A DNA stretch of 64,000 nt from Epiperipatus broadwayi. Its lineage: Eukaryota; Onychophora; Udeonychophora; Euonychophora; Peripatidae. Positions 13,780 to 27,008 of the stretch are shown in pieces. The DNA is taken from positions 64,001 to 128,000 of the forward strand of contig JAQFVV010013349.1 in the NCBI GenBank assembly GCA_028023455.1, read 5' to 3'. Numbering within the stretch: the stretch's first letter is position 1; each line of letters begins with the position of its first letter. The translations under genes and the position numbers were made by a program. The notes under the pieces were generated by a model, which did no database searches, was not told the DNA's origin, and was given only the letters and a program-made list of their open reading frames with translations.

Positions 13780-14077
13780 CTCTAGAAAAGAGTTACACAG
13801 AATCTTAAATAGATATATAATGGATATAGAAAAGATGTTATATGTGAAGGAGTTAGTAATAGAAAACATGAATGCATTTAGTAATGGTAATATTAGGTTC
13901 ACAAAAAATAAAGTGAATGAGGCAGGGAAGAGATTGAAATGTGGAAAGCGAGAGCTTTAATGGGATGAGCAACAGAGATGGTAATGAATTTAGGGCATAG
14001 AGCAAAGGCAAAATTATTATCATGTTTTAATAAGATGGTACAGAAGAGTGTTTTTCTGGGTAGTTGGAGTAATACAA

Positions 14078-14704
14078 GAGTAAGATTATTATTTAAAAGA
14101 AAGAGTAAGAATCATAGAAAGTTAAATAATTATAGACCGATAGCTGTAACATCAGTTTATATAAAGTTTTTTTTCCATATATGGTGGCTGGAAGAGTTGT
14201 AAATTGCATGGAAAAGAATAATGTAGTGGGGAAAATGCAAGGAGGTTTTAGGTCAGATAGGCATATAGGAGATAGTTTATTTGAAGTTACACAACTTATG
14301 GATATGAGTAGGAATTCAGATAGATCATTATATATGAGTTTTATAGATATAGAGAAGGCATATGCTAGAGTAAATAAAAATAGATTATGGGTATGGGTAG
14401 CAAATTTGGGAATGGATGAAGCTTTAGTAAATATTATTAAAAAAATATATGAAATTAATTACAATACTTACCGATTAGGGGCTATAGAATCAGTTAAAGT
14501 TAAAATGGGGTGGTATTAAGGCAAGGATGTCCAATGTCATCTATTTGTTTTTTGTTGTATTTGAGTGAAATGGAGAAAGAAATAGAAAAACTAGGAAGAG
14601 GGATAGAGATACCATTAATGTGTGGCAAAATAATATATATTTTCTTGGGTCTTTTTTTTTACACATTATATTTTTTGTGTGCAGAAAGAAGAGAAGATAT
14701 GTAA
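14078..14704 (+). pseudogene. LINE reverse transcriptase core, degenerate
   Basis: Three overlapping frames give the RT in order. NNYRPIAVTSV near 14126 precedes QGGFRSDRHIGDS near 14240. FIDIEKAYARVN (motif A with the first catalytic Asp) lies near 14340, and LRQGCPMSS (motif B) near 14515. The place expected for the FADD catalytic box (about 14640-14680) reads LGLFFYTLYFLCAERRED, so FADD is lost although the ERRED that follows is kept. This protein once copied LINE RNA at the target; this copy cannot. Confidence 0.75.
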
Positions 14705-15444
14705 ATTATTCTGAGGACATGTGTAATGGTGGGTAAAGAGATGGGGATTAAATTTAGTGAAGAAGATGTAGAATTTTTATTGGGGGTTATAAAGTTAAGG
14801 GTGATGGATAGATATAGTTATTTGGAAATCATCTTAAGTAATCAGGAAAATTGCTTGGTTGAATGGGAGAAAAAAATTGGTAAATGAAGAAAAGAAAAGA
14901 ACGGGTTTAGTAAAGAAATTAACAGTGTTTTCATATAATAAATATGATGTAGCTAGAATTGTAAGAAATGAAGTTGTAGTAGCAGGATTAAAAATATGGT
15001 AATGATGTGTTATGTATTAATAAAAGGGTATTAGATTACTTAGAGAACGTACAAATAGAAGTAGGAAGACATGCATTAGATGCAAAGGTATGGACAGCAA
15101 AGAAGGAAATTCAAGGAGAAATGGGATGCTCAAGTTTTTATATGAGAGATACAAAAAGTAAAATGAAACTGGTAGGTTGCAGTTTATGGATAATAAAATA
15201 AATATCCAAAATAGTATTTAATTGGGTTATGAGTAAAGGGCAGGCAACAAAATGGGTGAGAAAGATAATTCAGTATGCAAAGGATTTGGATAAATAATTT
15301 ATATCAGTATACTTGTATAAAAGATGGGATGATTATGTTAGGATGATTGTTGAGTGTCATAGTGGTAAGAAATTGGAGAAAAGAATAGATGCTTTAACAA
15401 GGAATAGGGAGTTGGAGAGATGGAGAACTAGTATGGAGAGTATA

Positions 15445-15450
<6 letters not shown>

Positions 15451-15503
<53 letters not shown>

Positions 15504-15510
15504 ATATATA

Positions 15511-15549
<39 letters not shown>
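15451..15549. repeat. (TA)n microsatellite pair
   Basis: TA at 15451-15499 and 15516-15549 inside the LINE 3' region. The sister copy has plain sequence here, so the array grew or was inserted after the LINE. Confidence 0.9.
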
Positions 15550-15551
<2 letters not shown>

Positions 15552-16030
15552 TAAACGGAATATTGGTTGCAAGTTAATTTATGATAATAGTAAAAAAAAG
15601 TAGCTTATTGTTTAAGGGGCTGGGATGGGATCCTTAGCAATAAGAGAATCTACATGTAAATGGAAGAATATGGGTCATTCAGTCTGAAAATTGTGTAAGG
15701 AAGATATAGAATATATTAGGAATCTGTTGATTGAATGTAAATGCTTGAAAGCAGAAAGGATATGAATAATGAAGTTATGGGAGAATAAATATCAACATAG
15801 TGATTATACAGAAAGTGGGTTATTAGTTTTTATGCTGGATTTTGGAAAAGATAAGGGGGATTTATATATAAAGGTCATATAGTTGACAAAGATTATGTTG
15901 TGGAAATGGGATGGAGTAAATTATGAGAAAGTTTATGGTGGGGAATGGAAGTAGAAGGTAAAGTGGCTAACAGATTTCTTTGGGCATAGTTGTTGAGAGA
16001 TTCCTGACTCCGTTTAAGTAGAAATTACGG

Positions 16031-16774
16031 TACGTCACATCACATCACATCGCTGATAAAAAAAATTGTAATCTGTTCTGCGATTTATTCTTTCAATGGG
16101 CTAAATTATTATCCAAACATGGCAGGCGATTGCAATTACTCTTATAATTAAGAAACAACATATCAAGATGAATGTAGATAAAAAAATATCATTTTTTTAA
16201 AAAAATGTTTTGTATTTAATACATTTTTTATTTTTCAGTAACAACGAATTTAATAACAATTATCAATTAAAGTTACTAATGGTATTGTTTATACAAATGA
16301 AATTACTCTAATCTAAAACTTTTTTATAATTCTGTAATCATTAGAAAGTTTAAACATTAGTGTTTAATCAGAAATATGTGAATTATATAATTTATATTGA
16401 AATTCTTTCTACCAACGCTTCCTTATCAGTTAAAGTAAGCTTTTATGAAATGATATAATATGTTTTTTTTTTTTTCTGTAATCCGGATGAAGAAACTATG
16501 AAACCATTTCTAATTGAGAAAAACGATTTTGTAAAAATTGTATAAAATTAAACGTGGAGATCAAGCTATTGGCATTCTTGATGATTTATTAATCTTTTCT
16601 AAACATTCTTTCATTACCTGAACGTTATTATAAAATTGTTTTTTTTTGCTTTTTTTAATGTTATGGCAACTTTAATAGGTTTGTCCCCTTGCTAAATATT
16701 TTATTAAAAAACCTTAAATTTATTTAAGGCAAAAATAGCATTAAAATTAATTTTATTTTATATTTACAAAATTG
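16031..16774. other. AT-rich intergenic sequence
   Basis: Nothing recognised beyond the CACAT-like tail of the upstream LINE. Confidence 0.5.
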
Positions 16775-17945
16775 TCATCTTCATCATCAACCATTATCAA
16801 TCAACTGCAGGATGAATGTCTCTTCATGTTCAATCCATCTATTATTTTTTAGTTTCTCTTATCCACATCATCCCTGCACACATTCTTATTTCATCCATCC
16901 TTCTTACATGCAATCTTTTTCTGGGTCTTTTACAATCTATTGGAATCTAGATTAAGATTACAATTGTTCATCTGTTATCATATCTTCTAGCAATATATAC
17001 AGCCCAACTCCACTTCAGTCTTTTAATTTTTTCAATGAGGTCAGTAACGACTGATTGTTCTCTTACCCATATATTGTGTTTTCGATATCTTCTTGATACT
17101 CACAACCTTCATCTCTCAATACTTCTTTGAATGGTCTAAAGTCTCCATATTGATCTTCTGTTAAGTGTCCAAGTCTCAGATCCATAAGTAAGAACTGGTA
17201 AAACATTTATTAAAAACCTTCCTTTTCAAACACATAGGTATATTTCCTTTTAGTATCAAGTTACTTCAAATAAAAGCACTCCAACTAAGATTAATTCTAT
17301 TATTAATTTCATCCATTATGTTTACCTCTGTATTAATAATCTGACCAAGGTATTTGTAAATGTTAACTTCTTCTAACTCATCATAATCAATCTTTATTTT
17401 CATATTTTATGAAAATTTATTAAACATTACTTTAATCTTTTTAACATTTATTTTTAGTCCAACTTTTTTACTTTCATTTGATAACTCCTGTAACATTTCC
17501 TGCAGTTCTAAAGCATTATTTTCAAAAAACAACTACATCATCTGCAAATAATATCCATTTAATTTCACTCCTTTAGCTTCCCATTTTAAAACACAAAATA
17601 TTTCTTACAGCACTGCTGTAAAAAAGTTTTTGAGATATCAAGTCACCCTATCTTACACCCTTCTCAATGTTGATTTTCCTATTACCATTATGAGATTGAA
17701 TTATTGTTGTTGCATTTTTATAAATATTTTTTTTAAAATATGACAATATCTTGGATCTATACCTTGATAATCCAATGCTTTAATCATGAAGGAAATGTTT
17801 ATAGAATCAAATGCTTTTTCATAATCTACAAATTCAAAGCATCATGACAAGTCATATTCATTTGTCCTTTCTATAACTTCTCTCAATACCTGGATATGAT
17901 CTATTGTACTAAAACCACTTTTATAACCAGCTTGTTCTCTTGGTT
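16775..17945 (-). pseudogene. RTE-like LINE fragment: reverse transcriptase and 3' end
   Basis: Reading leftwards from 17945 in shifting frames gives REQAGYKSGFSTIDHIQVLR and FVDYEKAFDSINISFMIKAL (motif A). The FADD box lies at about 17537-17548 within WILFADDVVV, followed by ELSNESKKVGLKINVKK. The C-terminal wording YKYLGQIINTE and LSWSAF and a GATGATGAAGATGAC-like end near 16785 are typical of RTE elements. The copy is 5'-truncated at about 17945, where the sequence passes into a short TGGTTGGTGGAAA duplication. It may be the same family as the element at 1-2020, but the two fragments do not overlap, so I cannot test that. Confidence 0.75.
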
Positions 17946-18534
<589 letters not shown>

Positions 18535-18538
<4 letters not shown>

Positions 18539-19428
18539 GAGCCTGCTAATAGCTCTAAACAAGCTTATTTATTTATTTTTTATATGATAATCACTATAAG
18601 AGAAATAGAAATCTGGATTATATTTATAAAGAAGGCAATATATAGATTAACTAACAAGAAACTTAAAATAAAAAGAAAAAATTCAGGTGTACATGTTCTT
18701 GCAAAGTTCTGTCAATTGATGTTAGAACAAACAGAATGAATGGAAGCTAATATATTAAAACTAATTGAAGAAACAGAACTAATAAAAGACTGCATACATA
18801 AGTAAGAGAACAAATTGAACAAATAAAAGATAAGATATATCTAAGCAAAATAAATAAATGGAAGGTAGAAGTTCAAGCAAAATAATTAAAAAGAGACACC
18901 CCCATGCAAACAGAAAATAGTTGTTAAGAAATGACTAAAATAAAAGAAAAAATGAGAGTAGAAATGTTATTAGGTCAACAATCTGGATACAGAAACAGAT
19001 GGTGTGAAAAACAAAATAAACAAATATCAGAAGAAGATAAAAGTGATAAAAAGGACTTTCATTTGAAAGTTGAAGAATGAAAAAGTTCTTAAAGAAAGAG
19101 GTTAATAATCAAAAAAAAAAAAAAAGAAACATATTGAATACATCCACACACACAAAGGTAAATGTTAGATTAACATTTGGAGATCATATGGAAAAATATA
19201 ACAAAAAAAAATGTAATTAAACCATCACAGAATTTATGAAAAAATAACTTATATAAAACATCAGTGAATGGATGATGTAGCTATGAAAAAGTAACCTCAG
19301 AAGCTGGCTACCAAATGTGAATTGATGAAATACATAGATAAATTAAATAATATATTTGGATGTATAAAGAGCAATAAGATACAATAAAAATAAAATATAT
19401 AATGATAAAAGAAATTAAGATTGGGAAT
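18535..19428. other. A-rich region, possibly an old coding relic
   Basis: The plus strand is purine-rich and translates into broken Lys/Glu-rich segments (for example IEETELIKDC and MRVEMLLGQQSGYRNRW) with many stops. I cannot assign it to a family; a decayed retroelement is possible. Confidence 0.3.
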
Positions 19429-19640
<212 letters not shown>

Positions 19641-21463
19641 AGACATGACCATAAATCTAATGAATTATTTTGTTCTTCCTAAAGTGGATTCACAGCCAAG
19701 TATAACAAAAGAATTGAATGTAAAAGTAGTAGACAACAGTAGTATAAATCCTTATTTAAGAAACTTAGCACTGGACAATTTTTTTAACATATAAGCATTC
19801 AGAAGTAATGTCAGAAAAATTCCAAAGACACACATAAAGGAGTTGAAAAAATATTTTTTTAACACAGTACTGAAAGAGAAATTATTGATTGCAGTCAATT
19901 GCTTTCATAGAGCTGCAAAATACTTGGTGAAAATCTTTTAGTGTAAAGCACAAATCTTCAGAGACTATTTATTTGTCATATTATATAGATTTTGGAATGA
20001 AAAATGAAATTTAACATAATCTCACAGGATATAGGGCAGAAGGGAAAGAAACATATATGGTTTTTGTACTAATCATTAAAAACAATCACAACCTTCTCAT
20101 TATCAAAAGAGCAAATAATTAGGATGGTACAACACAATATTTTAGCAAATATTCAGTAAATGATGATAGAGAGTAATTGCACATCTATTGAATAACCATA
20201 TGAATTGCTGAATACACTCAGAAGATGGTATAAGAAATTCACAATTTAATAAATCTGACACCTAGACCCTAAATATTTTATGTCATAAGGAAGAGATTAT
20301 TTAGGATCACAAAGGCTACATTTTATTTAAGCAGATATTATTAAATAAAGGAAAAATGGCTGTATAAATGGGTGTCAATATCATATCTACAAGAATGAAA
20401 ACTGGAGTCAGAACAAAAATAAATCTATTGACAATACACATGTAAGGTGCCCTCTACAAATTCTAGCTACATGTGACACTTATAAAGATTTTGTTGGAGT
20501 ATTTGTAACAAAATCCTAGGGAAATGAAAAATATGAATAAATGTTTTTTTTTTTTTAAAAGGTATACATTATTTGTCATTATGTATGGAAGCATGAATTG
20601 GATAATTCTTTGGCCACAAAAAACATAGCATACATTTTTTTTTTTGGTTATACATATAGTTTTAATTAAATTTAAGGATAACAATTTAATGCTCAAAATT
20701 TGTTACATGTATACTTAAAAAAACATTAAATTGTTTGGGTTGCATAGTTGGATGTTTGAGAAGTAATGGAAAATTCTAAACTCATTTCTAAATTATAAAT
20801 AAATGTTAAATATATTAGTGTTTTTCATAATTTAATCTGTTTTTAGTTTTAAGTTTATATTGATAAATATGATTTTAAATAACAGTGTAATTAAATAATT
20901 AGATTTAAGATCCAATTGATATGTGGATTTTGTAAGTAATTCGGATTTGTTTATAAATAAGCAAGATTTCAAATAATAAAATAATTATTAAGAAGTTACA
21001 CAGAAGCCAACAAGGATTTAGATTACTGTTCCACCTATTTCCATCTTTAGAAAGTAGTTTATATTCTTTTCAAATATTTTTTTGTATTAAACATAGCTTG
21101 GAAAAGAAGAATAGTGAGCACTAGCATTCGGAATAAAATACCAGCTAAATAAAGACGCCATAAATGAATAAATAAATAAAAAATCTTAGATTTTTTTTTT
21201 TTTCAGATTGTTTTCTTTAGTCAAAGAGAAATTTTGCAAGAATGTAACTTTTATCAAATATTGTACATTGTCCAATATACACAATTTAATGAAATTCAAA
21301 GTTTATCTGGAAAATTTTTGTGTATAAAATATATTGTGAAACTCCAAGTTATATATATATTACTCTTTTTACATAGACTTTTTCTCTGAAACTTTAGGGA
21401 AAAAAAAGAATCAATCATTTAAATAGTTAGAAGTAGTTTGGAGATACAATTGATTGGTTTTTT

Positions 21464-21498
<35 letters not shown>

Positions 21499-22962
21499 GT
21501 ATCTTTATGTTTTTTATCTCTAATTTTCATTCTAATTATACACTACATTTTTTCTTATCATTTATATAGAATCCCTGATTATTAAAATGTCTAATAAATG
21601 TATATCTAATCTCTACATTATTAATTTCCAACTTATTATACAGTTATAATATATTTTTAATAGTTGTAAAGATAAATGTAGAAAGATATAATCTATCTCA
21701 GCTTAAAGGCATGCGCTGTCTATGTAATAATTTCCTTACTTCATAAAACTTAATAAACAGATATTATATGTATAGGGTACGAATGCGATTATATATGTGT
21801 ATAATTTTAAATAATATTTAAACGAGTTGTGTTATAACAATGGTTATTTATCAAATGTTTATAACAAATAATGACATAATCTAATCAAGTATAATAGCAG
21901 TGAACTTTGGATATCATTTGACAGCAAAAAGAGACAACAAGCAGATTGTTGAAAGAAAAAAAAAGTTTCTCTTTTTGTTCTTTTAGAAAAAGGTGTATTC
22001 TTTTATATGTAGAAATTACCTATTTCAAAGGAGACTTTCATAATGACAACGACTTTCGTATTATAAGGTTTAGCAAAAGATACATTTATTCCAAACTTAT
22101 ATGTAAAAAAACCTAGAAATATATAGCTAAGAGAGAAGTTTATGTCTGCATCAAATGCCAAGTTTTAAATTCAAATCATGAATTTAATAACAGCTGGAAT
22201 GTATTACTACAGTACTTTAAAGGATTTATTTTTCTCCAATTAAATTCCAAATATATACAATTAAATTCGAACTGCATAAATATTTATATATATATATATA
22301 TTGATATAAACATACATCACATATGTGTTGATGATAAAATCGTCAAGAAAACCAAACAAATTACAGCTAAAATTTGAATATACTTCATACAATAAACTGA
22401 ATTAAAACATCAAATATTAATTTCTTAAACATTCAAAACTATATTCAGCAGACATACATACTGGAAATGCTTTGTTTTTTTAGTCATATTGCTAGAATCG
22501 TTTAATAAATCTAAATGACATTTGTACAAATGTCAGGGCTTGAGGATTATTTTATGCTGTGGTGGAGTATACTTTTATTGTTATCCTAGGAATATATATA
22601 TGTATATATCAATGAAGTTAAGCAAACTTTTCTAAAGAAATGTTAAGTAGCCATATATATATATATATATATATAGGTGTGTGTGTGTGTTAATAAAATA
22701 TTTAAGTTACAAAACACTGAATTATGGAAATTAACTAATTAGAATTATAATAAGAAACACTAATAACAGAACCGCATAATGATTTATTAGGAAAAAAATT
22801 GTAAATAGTACATGGGATTTTAAATCTCTTACGAATCAAGGCAAAATCAATATGCATTGCATTTTGTTTTATGTTTATGCACATATATACATTATGTGTT
22901 TCATCATTTCACCACCTGTAATTCCCACGTCCTTTTATTTCTTTATTTAATAGTATATATAT
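19641..22962. other. AT-rich intergenic stretch
   Basis: The first 800 bp may continue the decayed coding relic on the plus strand (KELKKYFFNTVLKEKLLIA near 19838), but I cannot name it. The rest has only short TA, CA and GT runs near 21466-21499, 22286-22302 and 22653-22690. Confidence 0.4.
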
Positions 22963-23040
22963 ACTTGATATTGTACTGAAACGTCAGCATTTAGATTTTT
23001 CACTACACGGAATATCCCACAAATAGTAATAATAATATGA
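22963..23040 (+). repeat. PLE left terminal repeat (pLTR)
   Basis: Starts ACTTGATATTGTACTGAAAC, contains ACTACACGGAATATCCC and ends AGTAATAATAATATGA. It keeps GAAACGTC, whose ACGU is self-complementary as in dimeric hammerheads. The CUGANGA half is missing and is replaced by a TA run. Confidence 0.85.
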
Positions 23041-23410
23041 CATCTTTTATCCGTGAAAATATTAGAATTAACATTATTAATCTTTACGGGAAAGATTGGT
23101 TTACAGAATGGAGGTGTTTTGAAAGAATGTGCATGAAGAAAATTAAAGCCGTTTGTGATCTTCAATTTTTCTCAATTGTAAAAGAAATGGACTTTATCCT
23201 AGCTGTTGTAAAATTTCCTTCCATACGCATTCGAAGAAAATTGACGCAGTTTTGAATAAGGCAAGTTTTGATATTTAAACTGCTTTTATTTAGAAATACA
23301 AGGAAAAAGTTAGATATTTTGGATAAAAAATTGTTACAACTCCGCCTTTTATTAAGTAATACTTTTCATCCAATGTTATGGGCAATTTGTGATGAGATCA
23401 TTATTTTAGA
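23041..23410 (+). pseudogene. PLE N-terminal coding segment
   Basis: Open frames such as 23037-23255 (72 aa, WFTEWRCFERM...) and KLLLFRNTRKKLDILDKKLLQLRLLL near 23280 lie where the poorly conserved PLE N-terminus belongs. No domain can be named; the position is the main argument. Confidence 0.45.
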
Positions 23411-24891
23411 GTGAGTAAAGAAAATGATTTTAAATTTGGAAGGCAAACGAATAAATTTAACAAACTACTTAAAAAGAAACAGCAAATGCTAAGTTTGTCT
23501 TTGTTTGAACTAGGCAGTGTGCTCGCTGTGAAGAATTTATCTGATAGAAAATTATCAGACTTTGAATTAAAAGTTTTAAATAAAAGTTTTAATTTTGCAA
23601 TAACACCAACAAAATTACCTTTTGAGGATATTATTTGCAGAGTGGAAAGTAGTCTATCAAAAATACCTTGTGGGGATGCAGATATAGTGAGGGGGAAAAT
23701 ATACGATATTTTAAATAAGGCAAAACCACCTAAAACTAATTTATCAATTAATGAAAGAAGAGCTTTGTTTGCATTAAAAAATGACAAATGTATTAATATT
23801 CTTCCGGCAGATAAGGGTAATACTACAGTAATTTTAAATAAGGCTGATTATTTTAAATAAATACATGATTTATTAAATGATAATATGCATAAAAAAATTA
23901 TAGAGATCCTATGAACTATCTTGAAAAGAAAATGAAAGCATTAATTTATTCTACTGCTCTAGATTTGGAAACAAAGATACAGCTTACTCTGAGGGAAAAA
24001 TCTTCTTTTTATCCAAAATTATATGGTTTACCAAAAGTTCATAAGCCAGACATTCCATTGAGACCGATTGTAAGTGCAGTTGGTTCACTGACACAGACAC
24101 TAGCTCGTTTTTTGACTTCTTTTTTACAGCCGCATTTAACAATGATGTCATCATATGTTAATGATGCTAATCATTTTCTTGAGCTTATCCGGGATATTAA
24201 ATAGACTAAGAATGATATTTTGGTAAGTTTTGACATTGCTTCACTTTTTACTAGTGTACCTGTAAATGAAGCGATTCAACTTTTAAAAAAATATTCAGTT
24301 GCCTAGTTTTGCTGTGGTTTTGATTGAACACTTCTTATCTAATACATTTTTTTTTGGTGGGCAGATGTATAAACAAACATCAGGTTTATCTATCAGTTCA
24401 CCAATTTCTCCAGCATTAGCTTCTATTTTTATGGAGGATTTGGAAAATAAATTTTGACTTCAGCAGCTAAAAAAACATCTATATGACTGAGGTATTTTGA
24501 TGATACCTTTGTTATTTGGTCTCATGGTAAGCATGCTCTTGATGACTTTTTTTAATTTTTAAACTCTTTTCACAATAATATTAAATTTACTATGGAGATG
24601 AAAAATAATAATCAATTACCTTTTTTAGATGTTTTGATAGAAAGAAAGGAAGATGGTTCATTATCCCGTGGTATATATAAAAAAACAACACAAACTGGGA
24701 GATATCTGCATTTTTCTTCTCATCACCATCCTGCACAACTATTTTCAGTGGCAAAGACATTATTGGATACAACAAAGAGACTTTCTGATGATAGCCATTT
24801 TCACCAGGACCTTTTTGCTACTAATAAAATGCTTCTTCATAATGGTTTTAATTACAACATTATTATTAGGGCTTATACAAATAAAAAGTAA
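23411..24891 (+). pseudogene. PLE reverse transcriptase, interrupted
   Basis: Frames in order give NILPADKGNTTVILNKADYF (RT motif 1, near 23800), then a nonsense codon and a shift, and PKLYGLPKVHKPDIPLRPIV (motif 2, near 24015). An in-frame stop falls at 24202. VSFDIASLFTSVP follows, with the catalytic Asp at 24232, then QTSGLSISSPISPAL (motif 4, near 24380) and the YFDD box at 24493-24504. QLPFLDVLIERKEDG (24614) and GIYKKTTQTGRYLHF complete it. These are the characteristic PLE RT motifs, related to telomerase rather than LINE RTs. At least two stops and two frameshifts disable it. Confidence 0.85.
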
Positions 24892-25019
24892 AAAAGATTT
24901 TGATACATCAAAAATTAAGACAATTTTGCCATATATAAAAGGAGTAACTGATAGAATTGGTAACATTTTAAAAATAATAATATTCACACAATTTATACTA
25001 CTTACAAAAAAAAAATAGT

Positions 25020-25400
25020 GAAATATTTCCACTTCCTAAAGATAAAATTGCTTTGGAGTGTCATGGCGTATATGAAATTCCATGTAGGTTCTGTCCACAT
25101 ACATATAGTGGACAGACGAATCATAGAATAAATATTAGAAAGGAATAACACATTCTGGTAGTCAGAGAAAAATCCAATTCATCAGCTATTTATTCTCATA
25201 TAAAATTAACAAATCATGATATCAATTTCGAAAAACAAATATTTTAGCAAAAATTGAACAATATGATCAGAGATTGCTAAGAGAAAATATAGAGATTTTT
25301 AAAAGGCCAAAGAGCATAAATGAAAGGTGTTATTTAAAGAAAATTAACAACATTTGGAAGAAGATATTGAAAAAGAAAAGAAAATTTAAAACTTCTTAAC
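25020..25400 (+). pseudogene. PLE GIY-YIG endonuclease domain
   Basis: GVYEIPCRFCPHTYSGQT (25065-25118) matches the GIY...YIG core of PLE endonucleases (GVYxIPC...C...YxGQT). It is followed by NHRINIRKE, a stop, and then SAIYSHIKLTNHDINFE, the usual H...H..NH.I.F block. The Gly-Val-Tyr and Tyr-Ser-Gly positions keep the fold signature. The linker to the RT contains a poly-A run at 25005-25016 that may shift the frame. Confidence 0.8.
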
Positions 25401-25480
25401 TAATAGAATTTAAATATGAGGAGAAAGAAAACGATAAAAACGATTTTAAATATCACATGCATTCTTATGATTTGAGAAAG

Positions 25481-25525
25481 AGGACACTCTGAGGAAGGTA
25501 CTTGATATTGTACTGAAACATCAGC
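25481..25525 (+). ncRNA. Hammerhead-like core of the PLE
   Basis: CTGAGGA at 25489 fits CUGANGA. Stem II is GGTAC (25497-25501) with GTACT (25510-25514), which contains one G-U pair, followed directly by GAAAC at 25515. The left pLTR shows the better downstream part, GAAACGTC. Stem I pairing is poor in this copy, so I regard it as a decayed ribozyme. Confidence 0.5.
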
Positions 25526-25577
25526 AATTAGCTTTTTCACTACACGGAATATCCCGCAAATAGTAATAATAATATGA
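25500..25577 (+). repeat. PLE right terminal repeat (pLTR)
   Basis: Same 78 bp as the left repeat with few changes, including GAAACATC for GAAACGTC and CCCGCAAA for CCCACAAA. Confidence 0.85.
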
Positions 25578-26359
<782 letters not shown>

Positions 26360-26399
26360 AGTAATTAAGAGTCTATAAAAATTGTATGTATAACTATAA

Positions 26400-26880
26400 C
26401 TTAGAAGCAATTTCACTACCTTGTAGCTTTGTCAACTATCACATTTAAAATGTCAACTTCCCCATAATTCAATGTCAACTTTCCAATAATTCTGTGATAT
26501 TAACGTTTGCTGCTTGCCAATTAATTAAATTTTGCTTGTATTTATATATTAACATTGCCTCTTTAATTTTTCTTTTAGTATTATTTCTTTCAGTTTCCAA
26601 TATTTTTATGTTGTTATAATTGAAATCAAAATCATATATACATGATTTATTATGGTCATAAAAACAGAAGCTGATAAATTATTACTATTTTTAATATTTT
26701 GTTTCGTATTTTGAACCCTTTTAAATATTAATACACGCTCTTTTATTCTTTTTTCCAATGTGCACCTAGATTCACCTATATATCCACTACCACACCTACA
26801 TGTCCATTTGTAAATGATACAATTTTTATTTGTCAATAAAGTTTTATCTTTTGAATTGTTTATTAATTTATTTAATGTAT
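26400..26880 (-). mobile_element. Second PLE family, 3' end relic
   Basis: Contains a GIY-YIG domain (26606-26836) followed, towards 26400, by a conserved non-coding tail (AGCAAACGTTAATATCACAG, then GTTGACAAAG, CTAC-AAG-GTAG and GAAAT). The same tail occurs as an inverted pair at 43021-43425. The CTAC/GTAG stem followed by GAAA resembles a worn hammerhead stem II. It adjoins a TA array. Confidence 0.6.
26606..26836 (-). pseudogene. GIY-YIG endonuclease fragment of a PLE
   Basis: The 76-residue ORF reads NCIIYKWTCRCGSGYIGESR followed by CTLEKRIKERV, with the GIY-like (IIYKW) and YIG (GYIG) signatures and Cys pair of PLE endonucleases. It differs clearly from the domain at 25065, so it belongs to another PLE family. 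The remainder after about residue 36 looks degenerate. Confidence 0.75.
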
Positions 26881-26938
26881 GTTTATTTATAAAATCACGT
26901 ATATTATTTTAAAGAAATACAGACATCGATTTGAAATA

Positions 26939-26940
<2 letters not shown>

Positions 26941-27005
<65 letters not shown>
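26941..27005. repeat. (TA)n microsatellite
   Basis: TA array of 65 bp. Confidence 0.95.

Positions 27006-27008
<3 letters not shown>

Larger units (their letters stand above)
13142..16030 (+). mobile_element. Decayed LINE copy 1 (endonuclease type, clade not assigned)
   Basis: A 5'-truncated non-LTR element. It starts within the C-terminal part of the endonuclease and runs through the RT to a 3' end shortly after GTTGAGAGATTCCTGACTCC, followed by a CACAT-repeat-like tail at 16024-16050. The same family occurs at 32990-36440: both contain CACAATAGATTATGTATT near their shared start, and near-identical 3' ends. The 3' region encodes a Cys-rich KLCKE...ECK phrase, common near LINE C-termini. Many stops and frameshifts show an old insertion. 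A TA array at 15451-15549 interrupts the 3' part. Confidence 0.75.
22963..25577 (+). mobile_element. Penelope-like element with direct terminal repeats
   Basis: A 2.6-kb PLE bounded by 78-bp direct repeats at 22963-23040 and 25500-25577. Between them, on the plus strand, lie an N-terminal segment, a complete series of RT motifs and a GIY-YIG endonuclease at the C-terminus, the hallmark order of endonuclease-positive PLEs. The frame has several stops and shifts, so the copy is inactive but structurally nearly full length. Hammerhead motifs in the pseudo-LTRs of PLEs are known, and a hammerhead-like core precedes the right repeat here. Confidence 0.88.

Noticed and set aside
22500-22580. Hammerhead-like GGCTTGAGGATTATT phrase
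   Set aside because: No GAAA at the right distance and no stem I.
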